From Blasia pusilla (lineage: Eukaryota > Marchantiophyta > Marchantiopsida > Blasiales), in NCBI GenBank assembly GCA_050084515.1, contig CM114274.1:6200001-6264000 (forward strand): 64,000 bases of DNA, given 5' to 3'. Made by a program: the position numbers and the translations under genes. The notes beneath the pieces are model-generated. The model was not told the origin of the DNA, searched no databases, and saw only the letters and a list, made by a program, of their open reading frames with translations. Below are positions 12,338 through 23,507 of the stretch, one piece after another. Within the stretch, counting starts at the first letter, position 1, and every line of letters starts with the position of its first letter.

Positions 12338-12547
12338 GGCTTGTGTTGTAGCTGATTTTGGGTTTATGTTTGGAGATTCTGTGCGTGCCTCCGGTTTTAA
12401 TGTAATCTTGTCCCCCACCCTGGCTTGCGTTCTACCTCATTCTGGGTTCGTATTTGGAGACTCTGTGCGTGCCCGATCGAGTCAATGTAATTGCGTCTCC
12501 CCGTACCTTGGCTTGTTGCGTTGTCGATGATTTTGGGTTCGTTCTTT
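12338..12547 (+). repeat. Tandem repeat, about 2.5 copies of an 84-90 bp unit
   Basis: Units start near 12372 and 12456, each opening with GGAGA(T/C)TCTGTGCGTGCC and ending with (G/T)GGGTTCGT(A/T)(T/C)TT. A partial unit precedes them. Copies differ at many positions, so the array is old. It lies between the two convergent genes of the Mutator-like element. Confidence 0.75.
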
Positions 12548-14132
12548 GGCTTTTGTGATTGCGCAACCCATCCCCCCCCCCCGGAAGTCGGAATGGGCGC
12601 AAGGTACAAAGGACCTTGGTCAGCTTTTTGGTGTTCTTCCGCTCATTCAGCCCTTCTGCGCACGCGACATAGATGTCATTGCGCCCCACTAAGGTGAAGA
12701 TATTCGGTGGCAATCCCGCCAGGATGAATTGTGAAAACACCGCCACATTCCCTTGCGGTTCTGTTCTGCGTTTATTCCTCTTCGTCAATCGGTCATGCCC
12801 GCGAGGTATGACTGTGATTGCGGTCCCACTCCCGTTTTTGTTTTCAATCATCTTTGCTGCTTCTGGTGCGCTTGCGCCAGCACTTAGTCGATGTTTCCAC
12901 ACCCGGCATAGTTTTCGCGATTGATGGGTGTTCCCTGATTTTGCCGTGACCGTGCAATGCGAAGGTGATTTCGCCAACACAGCAATAGGTTTTGCGTTAT
13001 CTCATCGTCTTCCGCCTTCTCAATTTCGCAATTGATTGTCGTTGGTACAGGCACCCGCTCAGTTCCACACAGCCGAGTCTGCTTGCACACTCTTGGCGAT
13101 TAGGGTCTTGCGCTCTTGTGCTCCCATTTGCTGCACTCTCGGGTCTGAAATCTCTTACATGCACAGTCTACAAACCGGCATAAGTATGGCGCACAATCAC
13201 CGAACCCGCAAGGAGGGGAGTCAAATCGGGTCATGCCCCTGCAATTCCAAATCAAGCGTAAGACGTAAAGCGTTGCTTGTCAGGTTCTTTTTTCCTATAG
13301 CATTTCTTTTCTCCAGTAGCTTCGCCGCGACATTGTAAGGAACAGGTTATCATGTGGCCTAATTTTAGAGTTGCACTGCACAATCCGCGGCAAGAACACA
13401 GCGGTTGCTATAGCTATGATTCAGACAATGGTAGAAGTACCAATTCGGTATCGTCACCAAGCTTGCAGCAAGACATCCACACATTTGTTCGGGAGCAAGG
13501 GGGAAAGATTTCCTTGCTCAAATTGTTCCACGAGTTTCTTCCACGGTTACAGACAGAGGAGGTAAGAAAAGTCTGAAATGCTAACCGGGTAATTTGTACA
13601 TTCAATGCAATTTCCGCAGATCTCATTCAATTATTCTTCCATGATGATGAATTTTTATAGGCAACGGAATCGGCCTGAATGTTCGCAAGAGCAAGCAGAT
13701 TTTTATATCTTGTGCATCGCACATTCCGGACAGTGAACTTGGATCCATCAAACGAGCCCCCGAAGATGAAGAACGTGTGGGTGTCTGTGCAGAAGTATAA
13801 GTAGGAGTGGCATAAGCGGATTTAAGGCAGAAACATGTAGCCCCGACAGTCCTTCACATTAGAAATGGTGTCGAGGTGCGGGCATATTGAAGAGACACGC
13901 GTGATTGTGAAACTGCTTTTGATGTTAGGGCCCGGCCTGAGCTTTTGATGGATAGAGGATTTTTGCGTTTTGGGTTTGTCTTCATTCCCCAATTCAGCCG
14001 GTTATGATTGAAATATTGTCTGGCCCGCACTAAGAAGCATTTGTACAACTCTCCTTTGATGCAATAACGTTCGTTTTGTGAATCGTGGGTAAATTTAAAT
14101 TTCTCGCACATGAATCTCTGACTTTGGAGGTT
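12548..14132. mobile_element. Intergenic part of the Mutator-like element
   Basis: Overlapping short frames on both strands show no recognisable domain. Base composition matches the flanking transposon DNA (rich in GCG and CGC words) rather than the AT-rich intergenic DNA beyond 18.4 kb, so I assign it to the same element. Confidence 0.45.
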
Positions 14133-14466
14133 TTCATGTCTACATGCGAAATGTGCTGTGTATCCCTACAAGCCACCCAGTGTCGTGCGGGCCGATCGAG
14201 TAGAAGTACTCTTTGATTTTCTCGCATAGACTTTAATGTCGTGTGAACCTGATCACAACGTCCATATAGCGAGAGCTCAATACTTGTTTAAACGGATTTC
14301 AGATTTTGGTGTTGGGTTTTCATGTGCTCTGTATCCTTGCAAGCCATCCCCGCAAGCTACCCACTGTCGCGAGTCTCTTTCTCTCTGATTTTCTCTCACG
14401 GACTTGAATGTTGCGTGAGCCTCATCACAGTGTTCATATAGATGGAGCTCAGGCATTATTTACATC
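14133..14466 (+). repeat. Two diverged tandem units of about 150-185 bp
   Basis: The first unit begins at 14133 and the second near 14318, both with GTTTTCATGT. Both contain GTATCC(C/T)T(A/G)CAAGCCA, a GATTTTCTC(G/T)CA block and an ACGTCCATATAG-like block, in the same order. The first copy has about 30 extra bases. Confidence 0.75.
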
Positions 14467-14607
14467 CATCTCATGCGGAGAGGGTCGGGGTGCGACAATT
14501 CCGACAGCCAAATTTTATTCGGGTATTTCTTACATACATCTGATGCGGAGAGGGTCCGGGTGCAAAAATTCCAAAATTCGGATTTTATTCAGGTGTTCTG
14601 CAATATT
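14459..14607 (+). repeat. Two tandem units of about 73 bp
   Basis: Both copies hold CAT(C/A)(C/T)ATCT(C/G)ATGCGGAG followed by AGGGTC(G/C)GGGTGC and an AATTCC...TTTTATTC block. They abut the larger tandem units to the left, so the space between the convergent genes of the Mutator-like element is built almost entirely from repeats. Confidence 0.75.
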
Positions 14608-14700
14608 CTCCGCATAGGAACAGCGCAAACTCCACTCAAAGGAAACGTATGCAAACCAAGGAATACCACTTACAGACATGTCCACGGACACGGATTTTGT

Positions 14701-17700
14701 TCACATGCAATCTTGCTGCAATGATTGGCGGAACTCTTCCGTGCGAATTTCCAAAAGGCGCAAAACATGAAACGGGGATATAAATTTTTGCTTATTCAAC
14801 CCTACTGTGGATGCTTGGTCATTGAGACCTTTTGGCAGTACCGACCCCTGCTCCTTGTAGACCAGCCCGCCGTTCCCTTGGCCTACCATTCCGATTTTCT
14901 CCAATGATAGCTTGGATGCCTCTCGTGGCAAGGATATCCATTTCAATCTTCCACCAGTGGATGTTGGCAGACATTGGGGTACTTGGAATTCATCATGTTC
15001 CGATGGAACATTTGCACATGGGCCTCCCTTCACAGCCGCGCTTGTAGTGAGAGCGACGCCTCCATTGACACTCGCGCCTCCATTCACGTCCATGTTGCTC
15101 ACAATACCCTCCTCTTTACTTGTGGATAATGAATTCAAAATATGAACTTTGCGCTCATACCATGTAGTGTAATCCATGAGCATGGAGTTATCAACACCAA
15201 AACTCCCTTGCAGCATGCTCAAAAATGCTTTTTGTCTTCTCCAGAGTGTTCACAACCTCTGGCCGCAAACTGCGCTCCTTCGAAAGCATTTTTGTATGGC
15301 TGCAATTCTTTGCCCTTGACACCTCCAGAGATTGCTTACACTCACTGAATTTGCGGATGCATCTGGCCGATTTCTACTGCATTGCAGAGCTCTCTAGGAG
15401 TACTTTGTCCAACGATGTCCATCTGTCCGCATAGGCCTGTTTTCTTATTTCAGCCTACACACCTCATCGAGATCAGATGTGATCGAGGGAAATCTTGCAA
15501 TGCACCCCTTATCGTTTGGTGGATATAGAACGTCATGCAACGCTTGCATTTGCATTATATTCTCTTGTAGGCGCTCGGAAATAAAAGTTGAATGGCCATT
15601 CAGTCGTTGGCGTTCACACTCGTACAGAAAAATCTTCTCTCTCCACTCCATCCAGTCTTGATCCTTCTTTACACCAAAGAATGTGGCGCAATCCCTCAAG
15701 ATTCTTTTGTCAAGACCGTGGCAGTATTGCGAATGCCCTTCGTCCATGCCCTTGGTCGGCTGCGTACCCTCCATTTGCCCTTACATCCATCAATCGGTGA
15801 TCCCGCAACAACTTTCTCCCTTGCAGATTGCATTGCCTTCCAAGGAGGAGGAGGTCCTTCGATTGCAATATCTATGGAGAACGCACCGCATGTGGGGCAA
15901 TGCGGCTTGTCGAGTATTGTCCTGATCAAGGGATCTTCCAGGAAGTTAAGCCCTTGGCGGATAGCTTTCTTCGTCACTGTCGGAAGGACCCGCTTTCTTG
16001 AATTCCTTGATGGCCTCATTCCATGCATTCGAATTGAAACAATTAAATTGTCCACGAACACCAATCCGGAAGGCTACATACTTCACAACTCAAAGTATTC
16101 GGGTCATATTACTCTCGACCTTCATACAGTCATGCGGTCTCATACTTTCAGACAACAGCAGTGGTTCGGAAACCTCAATGAACTTTTCATCCAACCTATG
16201 TGGCCTTCCGACCACATTACCGCCCCTCTCTTCTTCCAATTCCACATTAATACATTGTCTTCCAGAAACAATCCTCTCTCTCTTGGATCCAAGAACTGCG
16301 CTCTCCTCTACCCCATTGGCTGTCCCCTTCCTCTTTGTTGATCGGGTCACACTACCATCTTTACAAAGACTTCCATTTTGCTGGTGGGATACAAATCGGC
16401 CTCCCACAGAAGTCTTTGTGCTCTCTTTCCCACCAAGGCTTGATCACCATTTTCTCCCCTGTATTGTACGTTGTCTACTCCCGAGCTACGCCCTAAAATG
16501 GTTCCCATGACCTGCCCTTTGGAGGTGGGCTGTTGAAGCCCACAATCCTCTATAGGCTGTGGTGTGTTTTCCTTGCCACTTGATGCCTGCGGTTGTGCTC
16601 CAAGCGTGTGGATCTCTTTCCAATGGTTGGAAGTGTTGCAGCTGTCTCTTTGAATGGCGCACTTGAAGGTTGTTCCAAGATCGCTTTTTTCTGCAGGCCA
16701 GCCGAAGTTGCTATCCTAGATCGAGTCATTCTACAATCACCTCGGACCTTTCCCACCTTCCCCTTCTGATGCGGACGTTGTCGACTCACTTCCATAAAAT
16801 CGGCGTCTGAACCATCACCTGAGACGTCAGTATCATCCGCACAGCCTTCGGATTGTGCAAGCTCTTCTTGACCAAGAACAAGAGGAGGGGATGTTGGCTT
16901 CTCATTTTGAATCACGCCAAAATCCTCATTCTCGAGGGATGAAGTTATCTCCCCTCGGACTCAGGGATGATTAACTGCTGAAGTGGTGAGTTGCACACGA
17001 GGTGTTCCTTCGGATCTACAGAGCTTATCCGCTCGCTTCCTACATGCCCTAAGGAATATGGTGAGAAAAACCCCCATCGTGGTGGATGCCCCTTTGTGCT
17101 TGTTTTGTGTCAGCTTGGCAACTTCAATACACATCTTCCTGAAAACATATTCTGCCCAATCAACCTTCTCTCCATTCCATGCACGACACAACATTGACAA
17201 CTGTGTGGAGGGGGCTTCCTCTATGTTAATCTTGTGGTATAAAATATGATTAAGAAGCTCCAAAATTCTCTTGAACTCTAGCGGTTCCGCATGCTCCCAA
17301 AGGAATCCATGATCAACCTTCTGGAAGTCGGCCTTAAAAAACTTGCTTAACATTACTAGCTTGGAGGGCTCCCTTCGTTGTTTTCCTGGACATGAAGCCC
17401 CTGCTCTCCAAAAAAAGTGCGCCCTCCACCAGAGTTGCCATTAGTTCGCAAAGAAAATCCATGGGCTCACCTGACGGCATTTTGTAGGGAATTCGTTGAG
17501 TGAACGTTGTTGGGTCGAAACTCATAAGAAAAAAAATCACAAGCTCCACGTCAAGCGAATCCCAATCTAGTTGCAAAAACTGAAGGACGCCGCATTGCTC
17601 TACAGATGAATGATTAAATCCGCCTTCAGCCTTGGAGAAACCCGTCTTGAAAGCAATTTTTCCACCCAAATCTGAACTGATGAATTGCGGTGCCATCTTC

Positions 17701-17717
17701 TCACGCATTCCTTGCAT
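14701..17717 (-). pseudogene. Unrecognised second gene of the Mutator-like element, convergent with the transposase
   Basis: Collinear minus-strand coding blocks run 17717-17334, 17353-16550, 16407-16090, 16064-15696, 15774-15445 and 15222-14701, potentially about 900-1000 residues. The first two overlap in different frames at a run of six A (plus strand, near 17335-17341), which suggests a one-base frameshift. The second is interrupted in frame by TGA at 16961. The predicted protein is hydrophilic. It has a basic Ser/Arg-rich middle (KRSTRLEHNRRHQVARKTH), one CPTCG pair at 15.9 kb and a segment rich in Glu and Gln (ERLQENIMQMQALHDVL). I recognise no domain. The convergent arrangement resembles maize MuDR, where mudrB faces mudrA, but I see no sequence basis for calling it mudrB. 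It could also be a captured host gene with introns. Confidence 0.5.
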
Positions 17718-17868
17718 TTTTCCCTTGACATGTCGAAGACCTAAAGCGCGCGTGTGCCCTGGGCGGGATGTGATGGAGTCGACCCTAAAGAAAGCTCTGG
17801 TGCGAGAGTTTGGATGGCAGAAGTTTGACGAACACCCTTCTACAGGGAGAAAGAGGAAGGGAGCATAG

Positions 17869-20800
17869 GTGAAAGTGTAGTTTTCAAAAACCTAAGATTC
17901 AAATACCTCCTGCCTTGCTTCTTTGCAGACTTTTTCAAATTACGCCTTTGGGGACATTTGAGCACGTACGTGCCACATTTTTGGAAATAACCGCGGAAGC
18001 AGACTTGGCGGTAACGAGTTCAGCTCTTGGCTCCATACGTACAAGCTATCCGTATATGGTAAGTTGGTTCGTTCGTCACTATCAGCCGACGCCAATTGTC
18101 CTCGACCCTCCTCACAGCTATCATGCGGCAATTCTCCTCCCCCATTTTATCGTCCCCGTTTTTCTTGTCCCCATTGCGATTCGATCCAGCAGAGGAGGTA
18201 GGGTTGGAGATTTCCCACAAATGGATTTTCGGACTCGGTCCAATAACAAGGGTGCACGTTCTTGACCTCTGGATTGAATTTCTGGAGGTGTGTGTAAGTT
18301 TGGAGCTTGTGCACCTTGCACAGTCCCGTCACCTTAGCGCAAGCGTCAGTCCATGAACACATAACTTGGGTCTACCAAATGGACCACCAAATGCGCTCAA
18401 TCCCGACATGACAGAAAAATGCACAAATGCTTTTTATAGATGTGAAATTTTTTTTACTATATTAGTGATACAAGCATGTACATCTGCTGCACTTTCATGC
18501 GGCTCTGCACCAAATGTTCCGAATTCCCCGTGGCAATGCCTACTTCATTCCCCGTGGAAGATTTCCTCCTAAATCAAACAAATCATGTTGGATTCTTTTC
18601 ACTTGTTGTACAATAGAATCAAGATCACTTAACACTTCTACTCATGCAATTTGTAGGTATGTAACTTTCCTATCTAAGTGGCTAGATGGATTCCAGGGGG
18701 TGGATGATCCTATACCGCCCGACCTGAATTTCCCTTTGACACTAGGAAGGTTTTCTTGGATGTTTGTAAAGTCCCACAACCCGCTCTCTGCTCCTCGTGA
18801 TGTGGAATACACGAGGGTCTAGTTGCACTTACCAGCAAGGGTTTCACTCTGCCAACCGTGAAATCTATGAGTAAATCCCACAAGCCCTCCATTGTTTTCA
18901 CGAGGCAACCTAAACGTTTCTCTTCAAGCATAGTAGAAAACATGGCAGACTCCATGCCAAAGAGTCCATCTGCAGCTTGATAGATTGTTGTATTGAGTTT
19001 CTATCTTTTCCCATTTTTGTCTCAATTTAAGTCTCCACTATTAATACATTGCAAAATGAAGTTGAGAGTCACACTTATTTGACCTCTTTATTCCACTTCT
19101 TTCCTACGAATTTGTAGTTAGCAATTTTTCTTTTTAATCTACATCATGTTGTTTACAACAACTTAGTGTATGTATATTAACGTACACTTTCATCGTAGAT
19201 TTCTTTCTTTTTTCTAAATCTCATGTTCACCTCTTTCACACCGCACAAAGCTCTACATTTTGTAGATTCTCTTTGTTAATCCTTCTCATGTCACACTCCT
19301 TCCGGATCATTGGATAGGTATGAATGGCAACTATTTAAGTACGTACATCCTCGTGTTCCTATTGGAATACAATATGAAAGCCCAGAAAGTTCGGTTTAGA
19401 ACCATGACCTTGCTTTCTCATCCTTATGAAATTGATATTTATTTAGGATCACACGCTCTTAAGTTGCTTGTGAAGTGAGTTTTATTGACTAGTTGTATAT
19501 TTTCCAAATGTGTTACAATAACATCAATTTGTGTTTTGCTTGTCATTCGCTCTTTGTTGGCTCTAATTTGATTATTGTCGTGAACTTTATTGGTATGAAC
19601 TTCTTTGGTATTGAATTTAACTGAAGGCTTATTGGAAGTTCTTAGTTGTTGTATCTTCAAATATTGGATTTATATCACTCACATACTTAATTTGTGTCAT
19701 CGGTTTCTTTTCTAATATATGTGGTATGTTCTTCTGTACCTCCTACTTTAGCACAAATCTTTGTGAAATACAATTTTTGAATCTAAAATGTTATTGCATA
19801 GCCTAGAGGTGTCTACCAAGAAACTCTTCGTGACTCAACCTAGCTTATATGAATGGGGGCTCGAGAAAACATCACGAACCAATGCAATAATTTTGGATAG
19901 TGATAGTAACTGATTTAGTAGAAACTAACAAACTCACCTTTAGCTTGATAGCCACACTCCAACCATCGATGTATTTTCAAGAAAGTTCATTCAAAGTCAA
20001 TGTATTTCACTCAAATTTGCAATATTGAAGTCTATAATCAAAACTCTTTATTAAGTATAGAGCCTCTTATATATATTATTGAAGAGCAATATGTCGGCAT
20101 TGCGTTACTTTATGCAACTTTATAGCCGAGTCCTTCCTTTGAGTAGAGAAGCAAAGCCTTCTCTATGTCTATGGAAAGATAACATTCTTGCTAAAGTTCA
20201 CTCTTTATGTAATATACATTCAAGATTGAGAATACAACACAATCAAATTGATTCAAACACAAAGAGCACTAATAAGATAAGGCAATTTTCCTTTGCTTTG
20301 AAAATTAATAGAATCACATTTCTTTACAAGGAATACTTGGACCTCATAAGACTAAGCTATAGATCTTTCCGATTCAGCAATAGTCGCAACTCTTTTATGA
20401 GAGTTGCATCTCTTAGACTTTGATTAGATCTTTTTTTACACTAAAATTATATATCATATTGATATCACTCCAATCATATCCTTTGTTTTTCCAAGCACAA
20501 AAAGGTCTGTATCCATATATAGAAGAATAAGTTGCTTCCATAATGTATCCTAGAGAAACCTCAAACTTGATCTTTTCTTACAATATGCATATGTTTGAGA
20601 AACAAAGTGTCTCTCTTTGAACTCATTCTATGAATTATTCATACTACCATTGCAAATAATGAACTAGCCATTACAAATGACATGGTCATGCTTTTAACTT
20701 CCAATATTCCAACTTGATGATTCATTTAATAAGCTATCCTTCAATGTAGAAGAAAAGCCTCGTATATTCAACATGACATTCTAAAATGAAGTTCAATAAT

Positions 20801-22737
20801 AATCCCCATTGATCCTTTTGTGTCATCATCTTGTACAACTCATAGATCCGTTTGGAATCGTCATCATGATATTCCATAAGAATTTCTCTCACTTTGGAAA
20901 CTATTGTTTATAATATAGGATTACCCGTCATACTCATGTTATTGCAATCCTACTTGGTGATTTTCCAACCATCAATAGATCTAGATCCATCATTAGAAGA
21001 TTGAGCTTCTCGATCTCATAATGTATCCAAGAGGTACCTTGATCTTGATCGCTTCGTGCAACCTATGAATGGTCACAAAAGATTATGCCTTTATGAACTC
21101 ATTCTATAAATGTTTGATGCTATCCAAAAAATAATGAAACGGATATTAAAAATTTCACATTTATAATTCTTGTTAAAGGTCAGATTTCACAATTGAAGAA
21201 ATTTTAGACGTGGACCAGATTTGAGAGGAATTGAAGAGAGGACGTTTCCTCAATTCCTTCTATAAACTCCTCATAAGAGGAGTAATTGACTTCAAATTGA
21301 TTTAAAAGGAATCTGATGAGGAATGAGTGCGAATCATGGCTATATTGATTGAGTGGAGAAAATAAATAAGTGTACGGGCAATTCATTCCTCATTTAATTT
21401 AAGGATGGTTTATTCTCGATAATGTGCCGAATGTGATGAAATTTGGGCGAGAGTGAAATTGATAAGAAGGAGAAAGCTTTTGGAGGAATCAAAGGATATT
21501 CTGGAGGAATTAGTCAATGGAGAGTTTACCATTACAAGTGGCATAAAACACAGACTTGGTCGATTAATCAAAATATGGCCAAAAAGGAAAGTTATATAAA
21601 GAAGATTTTGAAAAGATTCCCCATAGTTGGGTAGATTATTTGAAGGTTCTAATTTGGTGCCATTATTTGATTTTAGCTTTTGAGAGATTTGATGTTGTGC
21701 AAGAGATCTAGATCTTATGGTGGTTCCCATGTGTAGATTTCCAATATTGGCGTCTTTAGACTTTTGTATAAGATCTGATGGCGGTTCGGTGGTCTTACTA
21801 CACAATTAGCCCAAGGCGTAGTTGATCTGAAGACAACTTATAATGGATCTTTGCAAAATATCCCCTCCACTATTCCAAAAGTCCCTACAATTCTATCATT
21901 ACTTCTATGAAGTGCCACATCTCGTTCTCATAGATAGTTTTGAAAGCTCATCCACCAACCAACCCATGGAAAGGTTTGTCAACTATTCCTTCAACTTCCT
22001 ATTTCCTCTAGGATCTTGTCACTGTCATGCATGCCCATCTTTGTTTCTAACTCGCTTATCCTATGAATGTGTTAATTGAAAGACTATATCATTAATGGTC
22101 ATTTTTTGCTTTGCTTCACTAACTAGTTTCTAGTTTCTAATCATATGTTTCTAGTTTTTTGGCCAAAAATTGGAAACATATCCAATTACAACAAAAGCTT
22201 CCATAAGTTTGCCTTAGCAGTTTTGGTTACATTTCTTATCTCATTGCTTTCAGCAACCCTTGTAATAACGAATGTCATATGAAACTATCTTAGCATTTGC
22301 GGCCCTTACAAGTTCTCCATGTTTTTTCTCTTCCCATCTAGCCTATCACGGTGTGTTTGATAATTACTTTCTCCCCACCCCTCCCAAGGAGCCTCACACT
22401 GGTTACGCCCCTCCACTAAGTCGACCCCGAACGTAGAGCTTGCAAAATGCAAGATATTATGTAGGGTTTTCAACCATGGATATGAACGTTTTAACGATCG
22501 GATGTATCCATCGTTAATGCTCTCGTTAATCTCATTAAAAGATTAATCTCATTAATAGACGATTATTTCTAACCTTGTTCCACGCTCCCGTGTTACCACT
22601 ATATGATAATCCAAACATACGATACGAACCTCCAAACATACGTGACACTCTTACTATATTCGTATGATTCTCCAAACCAAACTGAAAATCATTTCTTAAA
22701 ATTCTAAACACGAGGGAACTGGTTTGCATTTTCCATG
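17869..22737. other. Right flank of the Mutator-like element, then AT-rich intergenic DNA
   Basis: To about 18.4 kb the composition still resembles the transposon; beyond that it is AT-rich. Open frames reach at most about 130 codons, occur on both strands and have no recognisable motifs. No terminal repeats, RNA genes or microsatellites stand out. Confidence 0.55.
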
Positions 22738-23334
22738 TTATATTATTCGTAAATATCCTAAGGAATTAAAATTTATGAGATGAAAATGATATATTTGGGA
22801 CGACAGCGGAGCCGGACGGAGGAGCGTGGATCTAGTGGTCCGAGTGGGCAGTAGGTGGGTCCTCCGGTCGGAACGGGTCACTGAAAATAAAGTCATCTCC
22901 GTGCCACGAGTCCACGAAGCGGGTCCCGGACTCCCGGCCCCCAGTCGACGATGGAACCCGGCCATCCCAGTGCCACGCAGGCAGAGGGGTCGTCCGGACT
23001 CCGAAGAAAAAGGGCGGCTGCTGCCCTGAGTCTGTTCGGATTGACCGTCGGCGATTAAACGTAGCCTCTTCCCGACGAGCTATGGACGGAATCCTCTGCC
23101 GTCTCGCCGGGAATGGTCCAACGTCGGCGGATCCAGTCCAAAAGAAGGAAGCCCCTGCCGACTCGGCGGCGGCCACGGCTGACCCCTGTCCTCCACGTGC
23201 GCATGGGGTTGCGGGAATCGTCCGTGTCACACTGCGACTGCGCTACGGGCTACTGCAGTCAAGGACTCGCAGCGAGACAGTTGCGAAATCTGGATTGACT
23301 TACTGCCTTTCGCGATTTAAAACCGAGAGAGAGA

Positions 23335-23504
23335 GACACAGAGAAGAAGCGAAGGGACAGAGAAAACAAAGGAAGGACACAGAGAAGGGAGGGAGAGAGA
23401 GAAGCGAGGGAGAGAGGTAGACACAGAGGAGAAGCGAAGGGACAGAGAAAGCAAAGGAAGGACACAGAGAAGGGAGGGGAGAGAGAGAGAGAGAAGCAGA
23501 CGAG
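23335..23504 (+). repeat. Tandem duplication of an 85-bp purine-rich unit in the mevalonate kinase leader
   Basis: The unit starts with GACACAGAGAAGAAGCGAAG at 23335 and repeats from 23420 with a few substitutions. It ends in a GA run directly before the start codon at 23508. Both copies are almost pure purine on the coding strand, apart from the repeated ACACAG. Confidence 0.88.
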
Positions 23505-23507
23505 AGA

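Noticed and set aside
22832-23230. 132-codon minus-strand frame upstream of mevalonate kinase
   Set aside because: Low-information Arg/Thr/Ser-rich translation overlapping several other frames in a GC-rich promoter region; no family recognised.
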